Below are positions 9,026 to 17,233 of a stretch of DNA of 64,000 bases, piece by piece (position 1 is the stretch's first letter; every line of letters begins with the position of its first letter). The notes below the pieces were generated by a model. That model did no database searches. It was not told where the DNA came from and saw nothing but the letters and a program-made list of their open reading frames with translations. The position numbers and the translations under genes were made by a program. The stretch comes from Pyrinomonadaceae bacterium (lineage in GTDB: Bacteria; Acidobacteriota; Blastocatellia; Pyrinomonadales; Pyrinomonadaceae), in the NCBI GenBank assembly GCA_036277115.1, contig DASUNM010000023.1, positions 620,001-684,000 on the forward strand, read 5' to 3'.

Positions 9026-9931
9026 TCAAATCACCAGAGCGAGCCACTCATTGTCCTGCATGATTTCGTTTACCGTCGCGGCCTGCTCCAAAAGCCGCGC
9101 GTGCACCATCTCGAACTGGGTCTCAAGAATTCCAGACAGAACTAAGCGGCCGCAAGTGACTCCGAGCAATGCGGGCAGCAGATCGACGATCACCGGCGCC
9201 GTAAGATTCGCGCAAACCAAATCCGCTGAAGGTGTCTTTTCATCAATCGTTCCCACGCGGAAATCGATGTGCTCGCCCACCTGATTTAAATCGGCATTTT
9301 CTTTCGCGATCGCGATTGCATCGGCATCGGTGTCGCATGCCGTGATGGAAGGTAAGCCTTCCTGACGACCACCCCACGCGGGTTGCCCGCGTGGGGGCCC
9401 CGGTTGGTCGGGCTTCTGACATATCTTCGCGGCCGCGATGGCCAGGATTCCCGTACCCGTTCCGACGTCGAGGAAGCTTCCACTCGCGTAGTATTTTTCA
9501 ATCGCTTTCAAGCAGAGCCGCGTTGTTTCGTGCGTGCCGGTGCCGAAAGCCATGCCGGGATTGATACGGATAAGGAGGTGATCATCAGCAGCAGGCGGTT
9601 CCGACCACGGTGGCGCAATGATGAATCGACCTACCTCGACTGGCCGCCAATGCTTCTTCCATTCAGACAGCCAGTCTTGATCGGCGATCACGCGCGTTTG
9701 AAATTCAATTAATGCAGTTTTGTCGAAGCCGTAGATTTGTAAAGCTGCAAGCACGCTCTCCTGCGCGGTATTTCCTGACTCAGGACTATCAAAGTACGCG
9801 GACACCCGCAGGCGGCCCTCTGCCTCGTCGGTCGTCTCAGTTCCAATCGCGCCGGCTTCCATCAGCCCGTACTCGGCTGCTTCGCGAGCATCGCTGATGA
9901 CGATCGCATCCATGACCTGCCAGGTCTTCAT
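9026..9931 (-). CDS. prmA: Ribosomal protein L11 methyltransferase with in-frame palindrome insertion
   Basis: SAM-dependent methyltransferase of L11, 301 aa from ATG 9931. That ATG overlaps the era stop as ATGA, so translation is coupled. An N-terminal substrate-binding domain is followed by a linker (DWLSEWKKHWRPVEVG) and a Rossmann methyltransferase domain with INPGMAFGTGTHETTRLCL and FLDVGTGTGILAIAAAK (SAM loop), then VCANLTAPVI. Between AAAK and ITACDTDADAI (SAM-acidic loop) family members have only a few residues; here about 20 extra (CQKPDQPGPPRGQPAWGGRQ and neighbours, residues about 170-190) are encoded by a 45-bp palindrome at 9366-9410. The motifs are otherwise intact, so the enzyme is probably functional. 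Confidence 0.92.
   Translation of the reverse strand: MKTWQVMDAIVISDAREAAEYGLMEAGAIGTETTDEAEGRLRVSAYFDSPESGNTAQESVLAALQIYGFDKTALIEFQTRVIADQDWLSEWKKHWRPVEVGRFIIAPPWSEPPAADDHLLIRINPGMAFGTGTHETTRLCLKAIEKYYASGSFLDVGTGTGILAIAAAKICQKPDQPGPPRGQPAWGGRQEGLPSITACDTDADAIAIAKENADLNQVGEHIDFRVGTIDEKTPSADLVCANLTAPVIVDLLPALLGVTCGRLVLSGILETQFEMVHARLLEQAATVNEIMQDNEWLALVI
9366..9410. repeat. Palindromic element inserted within prmA coding sequence
   Basis: Outer 6-bp stem CGACCA/TGGTCG (9366-9371, 9405-9410) and inner 11-bp perfect stem (9372-9382, 9386-9396) with a TTG loop. The element is 45 bp, exactly 15 codons, so the frame is kept. A fragment with the same CCCACGCGGGCTGCCCG core is at 14534-14550. Confidence 0.85.
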
Positions 9932-10815
9932 GCGATTCCCATTTCGTTCAGCAGGCGCTGTTTGTCGCGCCAATCCTCTTCGACCTTGACGAAGAGTTGG
10001 AGATGACAGCGATGGCCCAGCATCTTCTCGATCTCTCCACGCGCGCGCGTTCCGATTTGTTTTAGCCGCTGAGCACCCCGGCCAATGATGATCTTCTTCT
10101 GTGAGTCGCGCTCGACGAAAATCGTGCAGTAAATCCTGGTGAAGTCTTCCCGCTCCTCCTCCCACCGTTCGGTCACAACTGCAGTGACATAAGGAATCTC
10201 TTCGCCAGTCGTTTCCAGGATCTTTTCACGGACGATCTCGGCCGCGAGTGCGCGCATTGATTGATCGGTGAACTCATCGTCCGAGAAGATGGGCCCGGCT
10301 TCCGGCAGGTTCTCGCTCATCTCGTGCAACAGTTGTTCGATCTGATCGCCTTTTAAGGCAGAGATTGGGACGATGGCTTTCCATTCGTGCTCTTTCTGGT
10401 ATGACTCGATCAGTGGTAACAGCTGGGACTTGTCCGCCAGCTTGTCGGTCTTGTTCAGCAGGAGAATCGCAGCCTTCCCTGATTGCTTCACCAGATCAAG
10501 CACAAACCGATCGCCGTTTCCGGTCGCCGCCGACGCATCGCGAATCAGACAAACGACATCCACGCCGAGCAGCGCATCATGCACCGCAGACATCATCCGC
10601 CGGTTCAATTCGTATCCGGGTTTGTGCACGCCCGGCGTATCGACCAGGACAATCTGACCTGCGGGACGATTAACGATGCCGAGGATTTTGAAGCGAGTGG
10701 TTTGCGGCTTGTTCGAGACCGCCGCGATCTTTTCGCCGACCAGCCGATTGAGCAGCGTCGATTTGCCCGCGTTTGGCCGGCCGACGAGCGCGACGTAACC
10801 GGAATGGAAGTTCAT
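9928..10815 (-). CDS. era: GTPase Era
   Basis: Essential ribosome-associated GTPase needed for 30S maturation, 295 aa. From ATG 10815 it begins FHSGYVALVGRPNAGKSTL (G1 P-loop), with G2/G3 in QTTRFKILG and LVDTPGVHKPG, G4 NKTDKL and G5 ISALKG. The C-terminal KH domain contains IIGRGAQRLKQIGTRAR. The ATG overlaps the stop of the upstream FAH-family gene as ATGA, and its own stop overlaps prmA the same way. A longer frame to 10872 is rejected because it reads into the upstream gene and adds non-family residues. Confidence 0.96.
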   Translation of the reverse strand: MNFHSGYVALVGRPNAGKSTLLNRLVGEKIAAVSNKPQTTRFKILGIVNRPAGQIVLVDTPGVHKPGYELNRRMMSAVHDALLGVDVVCLIRDASAATGNGDRFVLDLVKQSGKAAILLLNKTDKLADKSQLLPLIESYQKEHEWKAIVPISALKGDQIEQLLHEMSENLPEAGPIFSDDEFTDQSMRALAAEIVREKILETTGEEIPYVTAVVTERWEEEREDFTRIYCTIFVERDSQKKIIIGRGAQRLKQIGTRARGEIEKMLGHRCHLQLFVKVEEDWRDKQRLLNEMGIA

Positions 10816-11729
10816 CGTGGAGCCACGACCGGATTGCGCAGTGCGCCAAGCTTTTCCACGCGCACTTCGCATACGTCACCCGCCTTTAGCAGCACCGGCG
10901 GATCGCGGAAGAAACCAACGCCTTCGGGAGTGCCACTGGCGATGACGTCGCCCGGTTCGAGCGTGATGCCCTGCGAAATGTAAGAAATCAGGTAAGCAAT
11001 GCTGAAGATCATCTTGCTTGTGTTGGAAGCCTGCGTGACTTCACCGTTATACAAGCCTTCAATCTTCAGGTTTTGAATATCCTCAATCTTGTCGCGCGTG
11101 GTGATGAAAGGACCCAGCGGCGCGAACGTGTCGAGGCCTTTGCCGCGCGTCCATTGTCCGTCCTTGCGTTGCAGATCGCGCGCCGTCACATCGTTCATCA
11201 ACGTATAGCCGAAAACGTAGTCGAGCGCGTCGGCTTCGCTGACGCTTTTTGCGCTACGGCCGATTACAACGGCCAGCTCAGCTTCCCAATCGATAGTTTC
11301 GCTAACCGCCGGCAGCACAATCGGCGCGTTGTGCGCGCTCAAGGCATTCGAGAGTTTCGCAAAAATAAGCGGCGCTTTCGGAGGCTCGCCGCCACCCTCG
11401 ATCGCGTGGTCGGCGTAATTGCGGCCAATTGCGAGAATCTTGCCGGGACGAACCGCGGGAAGAAACTCGATGTCTGCTTCGCTAAAACCAGCTACAGATA
11501 TTCGCGAGCCGGTTTGAAGAGTAACGAGTGCCTCTAATTGTTCGACACCTTCCGCTCCCCGACTGATGACGTCCAGCGTGCTATTTGTTTCGAGCAACCA
11601 ATCGGCGACTCTGGCGCCGCCGGATCGCTGGGCCCGCGCCAGCTCGGCAACATCGCAAACGACATCGCCAAGCAGCACCCCCACGCAAGGCTGGTCCCCG
11701 TTTTTGGGTTTGAATTGAGCCAGTTTCAT
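10812..11729 (-). CDS. Fumarylacetoacetate hydrolase family protein
   Basis: Protein of 305 aa from ATG 11729 (MKLAQFKPKNG), the usual family start; the frame stays open 28 codons further up, but those residues look non-homologous. The C-terminal FAH catalytic domain is complete: KILAIGRNYADHA, DWEAELAVVIG, GYTLMNDVTARDLQ, KGLDTFAPLGPF and IASGTPEGVGF, with metal-binding acidic residues present. Relatives are acylpyruvases, oxaloacetate decarboxylases or 2-hydroxyhepta-2,4-diene-1,7-dioate isomerases; the substrate cannot be read from sequence. It heads the operon and overlaps era by 4 bp. Confidence 0.9.
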   Translation of the reverse strand: MKLAQFKPKNGDQPCVGVLLGDVVCDVAELARAQRSGGARVADWLLETNSTLDVISRGAEGVEQLEALVTLQTGSRISVAGFSEADIEFLPAVRPGKILAIGRNYADHAIEGGGEPPKAPLIFAKLSNALSAHNAPIVLPAVSETIDWEAELAVVIGRSAKSVSEADALDYVFGYTLMNDVTARDLQRKDGQWTRGKGLDTFAPLGPFITTRDKIEDIQNLKIEGLYNGEVTQASNTSKMIFSIAYLISYISQGITLEPGDVIASGTPEGVGFFRDPPVLLKAGDVCEVRVEKLGALRNPVVAPR

Positions 11730-11902
11730 TTCCGCGATCTCAGCATGATTGCCGCTCAGTTCACAAGTGTCAATTGGGTCTTTCGAGTGGATTGGCCCAT
11801 TTGTCACTTTCAAATAACAGTGATAGCTTTCCGCTCCCCCTTGGAGAATCCGAAGACCGCGAACGGCATTAACCCAAATTCAATTTGAACGGGAGCATAA
11901 CC

Positions 11903-12391
11903 ATGAGAAGAATGCGAGCACTGCTGTTTCTGATACTGGTCGGAGGTATTTCGTCAGTGGCGTGGGGACTGTCGCCACAACGCGCCGAGACGCCCAAACT
12001 CAAGATTGACGGGCCTGGTGCGGTGACGGTTAACGGCACGTCCGCAATCAGCGGCGCGACAGTTTTCTCCGATAGCACGGTCACCACCGCAAAAGGATCC
12101 AGCGCCGTGGTCAGCCTGGGAAAACTCGGCAGGGTTGAGCTGAAGCCTGAGACCACCGCCAAACTGACTTTCACGGATTCCAATTTCAGTCTCACCACTG
12201 GTGATGGCCAGATAACAACCATCGGTGACAAGAAAGCCGAACTATCCATCGACACGAGCTGCGGTAATACTGTGGTGGCGGTGAAAAAGGGGCGCGTTGA
12301 ATTACGCGCGGGTGATACGGTGAAGCAGATCGCCGCCGGCAGCCAGGACACCGCCGGCACGGCGAGACCCGGCTGCACTCCTGGCAGATAG
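11903..12391 (+). CDS. Secreted FecR-like protein
   Basis: Protein of 162 aa from ATG 11903, preceded by GGGAG 7-8 bases upstream (an in-frame start at 11885 is less well placed). A signal peptide (MRRMRALLFLILVGGISSVAWG) is followed by a small beta-rich domain: VTVNGTSAISGATVFSDSTV, SAVVSLGKLGRVELKPET and VVAVKKGRVELRAGD. This is the pattern of FecR/Sigma-regulatory periplasmic repeats, but there is no sigma factor or TonB receptor nearby, so a regulatory role is not supported. It ends with a short Gly/Pro/Arg tail. The antisense frame over it is a shadow. Confidence 0.72.
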   Translation: MRRMRALLFLILVGGISSVAWGLSPQRAETPKLKIDGPGAVTVNGTSAISGATVFSDSTVTTAKGSSAVVSLGKLGRVELKPETTAKLTFTDSNFSLTTGDGQITTIGDKKAELSIDTSCGNTVVAVKKGRVELRAGDTVKQIAAGSQDTAGTARPGCTPGR

Positions 12392-12657
12392 CGCACGTTG
12401 CTTGCTGAAAATTGAAACTGGGCGCCCGGCACGATCGGTGTGGTCTTCTTATTCGAAGTCAGACGCTCGATCCAATTGAAGGACGTGTGCCCACCGCTTG
12501 ATGGGTTTGCGCTCGCCTAACAATCCGACGCAGGCGCGCACGTTCAGTTCCGGACTACCGGCGCGGGATTGCTAACAACTTTACTAAACAGGCTTGCCAG
12601 TATTTTGCTATTATCTCGCCGCCCATGTCCGGCGCCGCGGCGGGCCCTTTGTAAGCA

Positions 12658-13422
12658 ATGACCCCTTCTCACGATCACACTGCTCAGAAACCTCAGCGCG
12701 AAGCTGAACGGACTGAGTCACAACGACTGGCAGAGGTTGAAGCTGCCTTGCGCGAAAGCGAAGAACGCTATCGGGAGTTGTTCGAGCATTCGCGTGACGC
12801 GATTTACATTCACGACATGAACGGCCGCTATACTTCGGTCAATCACGCCGCAGAGGAACTGACCGGATACAGCCGTGAAGAGATTCTCGGCAAGCATTAC
12901 TCGAACTTTGTGCGGCCGACGTACTTGAAAACCGTGCGCGAAAATTTCTGCCGCAAGCTCGATGTGCCGCTCGAGACGACGTACGAAACAGAGATTGCGT
13001 GCAAAGACGGGACCCGCAAGCCGGTCGAAGTCAGCAGCCGAATGATCTACCGGAACGGCGAGCCGGCGGGCGTGCAAGGCACGGTGCGCGATATCAGCGA
13101 GAAAAAACATGCCCAGCGCGCTTTACAGACGTATTCGCGCCGCCTGGTTAACGCGCAGGAGGCCGAACGCGAAAACATTATGCGCGAGCTGCACGACAAC
13201 ATCGGCCAGTCGCTGAAGGCCGTCAGCCTTAACCTCAAAGCGATACAAACATCCGGTGAAGTACACGAATCAGCCCTCTCGCGTCTGCGCGAAACCATCG
13301 ACGTGCTTGATGGTGTTCTGCGCCGGGTGCGTGAATTGTCTTCTGAATTGCGCCCCGCAAACCAGGACGATTCGGAGTCAGTGAAAAATGGGCTTCTTTA
13401 CCAGCCCGCCGTGAACATCTGA
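12658..13422 (+). pseudogene. PAS sensor histidine kinase truncated before the ATPase domain
   Basis: Protein of 254 aa. A coiled start (residues 1-35) leads into a PAS domain with PAC (about 36-150: YRELFEHSRDAIYIHDMNG, EELTGYSREEILGK, VQGTVRDISEKK), then a HisKA_3-type dimerisation segment containing the phospho-acceptor His (ERENIMRELHDNIGQSLKAV). The frame follows the family up to VRELSSELRPANQDD and then diverges to SESVKNGLLYQPAVNI and stops; the HATPase_c domain of about 100 residues is missing. Its last 45 bp overlap the convergent yitT gene. It is best read as a deletion remnant, though it could still make a signal-sensing fragment. No response regulator is adjacent. Confidence 0.75.
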
Positions 13423-14241
13423 TAAAGCCTGCATGGCAATGAATGCATCCGGATCGATTTCGGTTACGGCATTCTTGATTCTTGAGATCTCCAGTCGCGT
13501 GACAACGCAGTAGAGAATCTCCCGTTCTTCCTCAGTCCAACCGTGGGTCCCTAACCCGCCGGTGCTTTTGTAAACTGTAACGCCGCGATGCAGTTGGTTG
13601 ATGATCGCGTCCTTAATCTCCTGGCTCTTTACCGAAACAATGGTCACGCCCCGGTATTCCTCGATGCCGTGAAGCAGGAAATCAATCGTCCGCGAAGCCG
13701 CGGCGTACGTCAGGATTGAATACATAGCTGAGTCGAGGCCGAGAAAGAAGGCAGCCGTCAGGAATATGAAGATGTTGAGGATGAGGATGACATCGCCAAC
13801 ATTCAGCAAGTTGCTGGTGCGGCTGACGAGGAGTGCGGCAATCTCAGTTCCATCCAAAACCGCTCCGCCACGGATGGCCATCCCGATGCCCGCGCCGATA
13901 AAGAAACCTCCGAAGACCGCCGTCAAAAGTTTGTCCGGCGTCACGTCGGGAAACTTTACGAATGCCAGCACCAGCGACAGCCCGGCGATCGACAGGACGC
14001 TCTTGATGGCGAACACGCGCCCGATTTGGCGATAGCCGATAGCGATGAAGGGAAGATTAATGACCAGGATCAGAATCGACAGGGGCAGATGAAAAATGTC
14101 CGACAGCAACATCGAAACACCCGTCACCCCACCGTCGATGAAACGGCTCGACAAAAGAAAGCCCTTCAGCCCGAACGCGGCCGAAAAGACGCCCCCGATG
14201 ATCAGCGCAAAGTTCAGGACGCTCCTGCCAAACTTCTTCAT
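13378..14241 (-). CDS. YitT family membrane protein (DUF161/DUF2179)
   Basis: Protein of 287 aa with about five or six helices over residues 10-185 (for example FALIIGGVFSAAFGLKGFLL, LLTAVFGGFFIGAGIGMAI, DVILILNIFIFLTAAFFLGL) and a cytoplasmic DUF2179 domain at about 200-285 (GVTIVSVKSQEIKDAIINQL, YCVVTRLEISRIKNAVTEID). Family members are uncharacterised inner-membrane transporters or permeases. The length is usual. The C-terminal GGLVKKPIFH is encoded in the overlap with the truncated kinase, so the yitT gene appears intact and the kinase the disrupted partner. Confidence 0.9.
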   Translation of the reverse strand: MKKFGRSVLNFALIIGGVFSAAFGLKGFLLSSRFIDGGVTGVSMLLSDIFHLPLSILILVINLPFIAIGYRQIGRVFAIKSVLSIAGLSLVLAFVKFPDVTPDKLLTAVFGGFFIGAGIGMAIRGGAVLDGTEIAALLVSRTSNLLNVGDVILILNIFIFLTAAFFLGLDSAMYSILTYAAASRTIDFLLHGIEEYRGVTIVSVKSQEIKDAIINQLHRGVTVYKSTGGLGTHGWTEEEREILYCVVTRLEISRIKNAVTEIDPDAFIAMQALSDVHGGLVKKPIFH

Positions 14242-14365
14242 TAGGCTTGAGAATAACGGGGTCAGCGCGAGGGCTCAAGCGTCGAACTGGCGGGCGGCTC
14301 TGCCGGCACCGGAACTTCGGTTGGAGAGCGCCACACCCAGACGGGTAACCCGCGGGAAAGGAAGG

Positions 14366-14393
14366 TTGACGCGCGCGGGAATTTTATTACAAT
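14366..14393 (+). promoter_or_regulatory. Sigma70-like promoter for the candidate small RNA
   Basis: TTGACG (14366-14371) and TACAAT (14388-14393) are separated by 16 bp. Both hexamers are one base from consensus. Transcription would begin near 14400, just before the structured region 14400-14485. No coding gene starts within the next 290 bp. Confidence 0.5.
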
Positions 14394-14399
14394 ACACGG

Positions 14400-14485
14400 C
14401 ACTTGGAGTGAGGCTGAATGCTTTGCTCCCGCGCGATTACGCGCGAGAGAGCGGCGATGAGTGGGAGCATCGCCGCTTTCGTTTT
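14400..14485 (+). ncRNA. Candidate small structured RNA or attenuator ending in an intrinsic terminator
   Basis: About 86 nt in the 450-bp spacer between yitT and the porin gene. It holds a perfect hairpin CGCGCG-ATTA-CGCGCG (14430-14445), then a 10-bp perfect stem AGCGGCGATG/CATCGCCGCT (14450-14459, 14468-14477) followed by TTCGTTTT, as in a Rho-independent terminator. GCTCCC (14425-14430) could pair with GGGAGC (14463-14468), which would open the terminator stem, so a switchable structure is possible. It could be a stand-alone sRNA or a leader of the porin gene at 14692. I do not recognise a known family. Confidence 0.45.
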
Positions 14486-14530
14486 AAATGGTCCTTTAGT
14501 TTGCAGGTTCCTTCTCGATCGTCGCATCCA

Positions 14531-14573
14531 CCACCCACGCGGGCTGCCCGGTCCGCTCCCGGAACTGACTCAC
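14531..14573. repeat. Repeat fragment sharing cores with two other families
   Basis: CCCACGCGGGCTGCCCG (14534-14550) matches the core of the palindrome in prmA, and the next bases GTCCGCTCCCGGAACTGACT resemble GTCGCTACCGCTCCCGGTACTGAC at 17197 and 33354. It looks like a degenerate or half copy. The remaining spacer up to the porin start shows nothing else clear. Confidence 0.5.
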
Positions 14574-14691
14574 TTCGCCACCGTTAACGTCGAGTTAACT
14601 TCCGCTTCAAACACTTGTAACGCGAAATCAATAACCTGTAAGGTGCAATTCGAAAATCTTGCCTCGCTCGGAAGAAATGGAGTAACAAACC

Positions 14692-16344
14692 ATGTTTAGA
14701 ATGCGGCCTCTTTCTATCCCCGGCATGCTCGCGCTGCTGGTTCTTTTAGTTGTGCCGGTTTCGCATTACGCGCAAGCGGAAGTCGCGCGCGCCGGCAACG
14801 ACCCGAATGTCCCGCCCACGGCAAAGCCCGACGCGGATATCGCGCACAAGCTCGAGCTGCTGGAAGAACAATTGCGAGCGCAAAACGGCCGCATCGATCA
14901 ACTGACTGCTCTGATCGCTGAGCAGCAGCGACTGATTAATCAATTGGTCGCCGCGCGAGTCGCGAACACCACCACCGGCGCCGTCGATTCAGCGCCGGGC
15001 ACAGTCGCCTCGGCGACGGAACCCACCATCTCGACGACCACCGATACGGCGGCCCAAAATCCGTCGGAAGATCGAATCAAGAAACTCGAAGAGCGCGTGT
15101 TGAAGTTTGGTCCGTTCCGATTCAGTGGTGATTTCCGATTGCGCTTTGACGGAACGTTCCGGCCAGCGGAACCGAACCCTCCCGCCGGATTCGCGCCGCT
15201 CACACACGTGCAAAACGTGCGCATGAGGTATCGTTTCCGCTTCAACTTCGATACTGACATCAATTCGAAACTCAGTTTTCACGGACAACTCTCGACCGGT
15301 GCGATCACCGATCCCCTTTCGGCGGATCAGGATTTCGCGCAGACCACGGTCAAGCATCCGTTCTTTATCAGTGAGGCCTGGATTGACTATCACCCGAACA
15401 AGTCGCTCCAGCTTCAGGCGGGACGCGTGCAGGAAATCTTTGCCGACAATTCGAAGTTCATGTTTGACGACGACGTGCGATTTAATGGGTTCAACGAGAA
15501 GTACATCTTCTTTTTCAAAAACAACAGCCTGAGAGTTTCAAGTTTGGAATTGCGTGCGGGCCAATACTTCCTGACGAACCCGAACGTGGCCATCGTGACC
15601 CCGGGAAGTCCTCTGGCGCAGGCGGGCGCCGTCATCGGTTCAACCGGTCGCGCCGCGCAACTGTTTCACCAGGGTTTATTGCTGAATCAGAAATACAACG
15701 ATCGTTGGAGCTCGCAGTTCGGCGGCGACGTGCAGGTGTATCGAAATCCGAATCAGATCCAACTCCCATCGACCGCCAATGGCGTGGCCATCATTGTGCA
15801 AAACGGTCTGGGCATCGCGCTTTCCGGTCCCATATCGGGCACCGGCAATGCCACTACGAGCCCGGGCGGAGCGATCTACACGGCCCGCAATTTTCATATC
15901 GCGCGCCTCACGTACCGTTTGAACTGGGCTGGATTTTCAAAGGGCGGCCACGACTATCCCGTAACTTTCTATCTTCAGGGGTCGCGAAATGTCGGTATTG
16001 GCATGCCTGAACGCGATGCGATGCTGGCCGCGCTACAAGTCGGCCCCAGCCGCGCGACCAAGCGCGGCGACATGGCTTTCCTTTACTTGTTTTCAATCAA
16101 AGGCGCGAACGCTTTGATCTCCCAATTTACTGACAACGATTTGGGCACTGGAAGCGGAGTGAACATCCGCACGCATCACTTCCGTTTTGACTATGCAATC
16201 AATCGTAAAGTGTCCTGGCAAAGTCTGTTCTACATTCAGAACGAGCTGCGCAACAGCGGCCAGTTCCCGAACTTCTTCGTGCCGCTGAACGCTTTCACAC
16301 CGCGACAATATCGCTGGCAGGAGCAACTAGTGTTTACTTTCTGA
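14692..16344 (+). CDS. Putative outer membrane porin (Porin_5-like)
   Basis: Protein of 550 aa. A signal peptide (PLSIPGMLALLVLLVVPVSHYAQAE) is followed by a coiled-coil stretch (about residues 50-85, KLELLEEQLRAQNGRIDQLTA), a Thr/Ala linker, and a long beta-rich region from about 135 to the end. FGPFRFSGDFRLRFDGTF and NVRMRYRFRFNFDTDINSK are typical first strands of Acidobacteria/Bacteroidota-type putative porins. It ends QYRWQEQLVFTF, with a C-terminal Phe as in many outer membrane barrels. It probably forms a passive channel. It is monocistronic, with a possible regulatory RNA upstream at 14400. Confidence 0.85.
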   Translation: MFRMRPLSIPGMLALLVLLVVPVSHYAQAEVARAGNDPNVPPTAKPDADIAHKLELLEEQLRAQNGRIDQLTALIAEQQRLINQLVAARVANTTTGAVDSAPGTVASATEPTISTTTDTAAQNPSEDRIKKLEERVLKFGPFRFSGDFRLRFDGTFRPAEPNPPAGFAPLTHVQNVRMRYRFRFNFDTDINSKLSFHGQLSTGAITDPLSADQDFAQTTVKHPFFISEAWIDYHPNKSLQLQAGRVQEIFADNSKFMFDDDVRFNGFNEKYIFFFKNNSLRVSSLELRAGQYFLTNPNVAIVTPGSPLAQAGAVIGSTGRAAQLFHQGLLLNQKYNDRWSSQFGGDVQVYRNPNQIQLPSTANGVAIIVQNGLGIALSGPISGTGNATTSPGGAIYTARNFHIARLTYRLNWAGFSKGGHDYPVTFYLQGSRNVGIGMPERDAMLAALQVGPSRATKRGDMAFLYLFSIKGANALISQFTDNDLGTGSGVNIRTHHFRFDYAINRKVSWQSLFYIQNELRNSGQFPNFFVPLNAFTPRQYRWQEQLVFTF

Positions 16345-16562
16345 TGGCGGTTGAAGTTGAACCGCGTCGGTGATATAAGGCGCAACAGCGAACGGCCCGA
16401 CGCGTTCGCGAGCACGCTTCAGTCTCAAAATTTGAAGCTGTGCCTTGCGCTAAATCTTCGAGGATCAGGCGCGAGACTCGACGGCGGCGCGGAGTTTGTG
16501 GGGACTTCGCGCCGCTTTCGACTTTTCAGGCCAATTCTCCCGGCACAAAAGTGCAGAGTCAC

Positions 16563-16970
16563 ATGGGCAATCGTAATTGGCGAGCCAGGGTTCTACCGAC
16601 TCTCATGATGGCGGGCGTACTCTCGCTGCTGCTCAGCCTGCTGCTCGGTGGATTTATCTTTTACCAGTGGGTGCTTGCTGTTGAAGCCAGCGCAGCGTCT
16701 TTGATGCTGCTTGTTTTTTACTTCCGAAATTATCACCACAGCACGCGCCGGTCTCAGTGGCCGCCGCTTCTGCCGCTGGCGCTAATCTTCGCGTCAGGCG
16801 GCGCGAAGAGCTTCTACGTCGCCACCGGCAAAGAAACGCCCTGGTTAGTCATCGGCATATTGTTGGCGGGGGTGTTCTGGCTCGCTCTCTCCTCGTGGCT
16901 AATATTACGCAGGCGACAACGCCTCAATCATCCGACGGACCTGGGCGACGGGCCGAAGCGACAAGGATGA
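16563..16970 (+). CDS. Small hydrophobic membrane protein, function unknown
   Basis: Protein of 135 aa from ATG 16563 (the frame is open upstream, but those residues are Arg-rich and unlikely). About four hydrophobic helices are visible: TLMMAGVLSLLLSLLLGGFI, ASLMLLVFYF, WPPLLPLALIFASGG and WLVIGILLAGVFWLALSSW, with a basic tail. The start lacks a strong ribosome binding site, so the exact N-terminus is uncertain. No family is recognised. It lies after the porin gene, with 218 bp between them in which I see no gene. Confidence 0.55.
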   Translation: MGNRNWRARVLPTLMMAGVLSLLLSLLLGGFIFYQWVLAVEASAASLMLLVFYFRNYHHSTRRSQWPPLLPLALIFASGGAKSFYVATGKETPWLVIGILLAGVFWLALSSWLILRRRQRLNHPTDLGDGPKRQG

Positions 16971-17055
16971 GAACTCCGCGCGATTGAATCCGACGAGTCC
17001 TTACGCAGACTGGCGGTTACCAGAGTCGATTCGAATTAGATTATTGAAGTGATAA

Positions 17056-17132
17056 TGGTGCACCCGGCACGACTCGAACGTGCGACCCCCTGATTCGTAG
17101 TCAGGTACTCTATCCAGCTGAGCTACGGGTGC
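17056..17132 (-). tRNA. tRNA-Arg (anticodon ACG)
   Basis: On the minus strand the 77-nt sequence folds as a standard cloverleaf: acceptor GCACCCG/CGGGTGC, D-arm with AGCTGGATAGA, anticodon stem CCTGA/TCAGG around loop CTACGAA (anticodon ACG, A34 normally edited to inosine), T-arm GCACG-TTCGAGT-CGTGC, discriminator A, and an encoded CCA at 17056-17058. It reads the CGU/CGC/CGA Arg codons. Upstream (17157-17190) is a TTTCAAG-word repeat; TTGAAA there could act as a -35 element. Confidence 0.97.
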
Positions 17133-17196
17133 GTGAAGGAATGAATGGAGTTTAAAGTCTCAGGTTTGAAGTTTCAAGTTAGTGCGTAAGACCACC

Positions 17197-17223
17197 CGGT
17201 CGCTACCGCTCCCGGTACTGACC
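17197..17223. repeat. Half copy of the GTCGCTACCGCTCCCGGTACTGAC repeat
   Basis: This 27-base stretch matches the right arm of the inverted repeat at 33354-33384. It lies between the tRNA and the end of the VWA gene 17234-18268. No inverted partner is seen here. Confidence 0.7.
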
Positions 17224-17233
17224 AGCACGCCGA

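Noticed and set aside
10816-10872. Upstream extension of Era (19 codons)
   Set aside because: It reads into the FAH-family gene and gives non-homologous residues; the ATG at 10815 overlaps the previous stop as ATGA and begins the family sequence.
11869-12432. 187-codon antisense frame with hydrophobic and Ser/Thr/Val-rich product
   Set aside because: It lies opposite the FecR-like gene, which has a signal peptide and a ribosome binding site; the antisense product lacks motifs and a plausible start.
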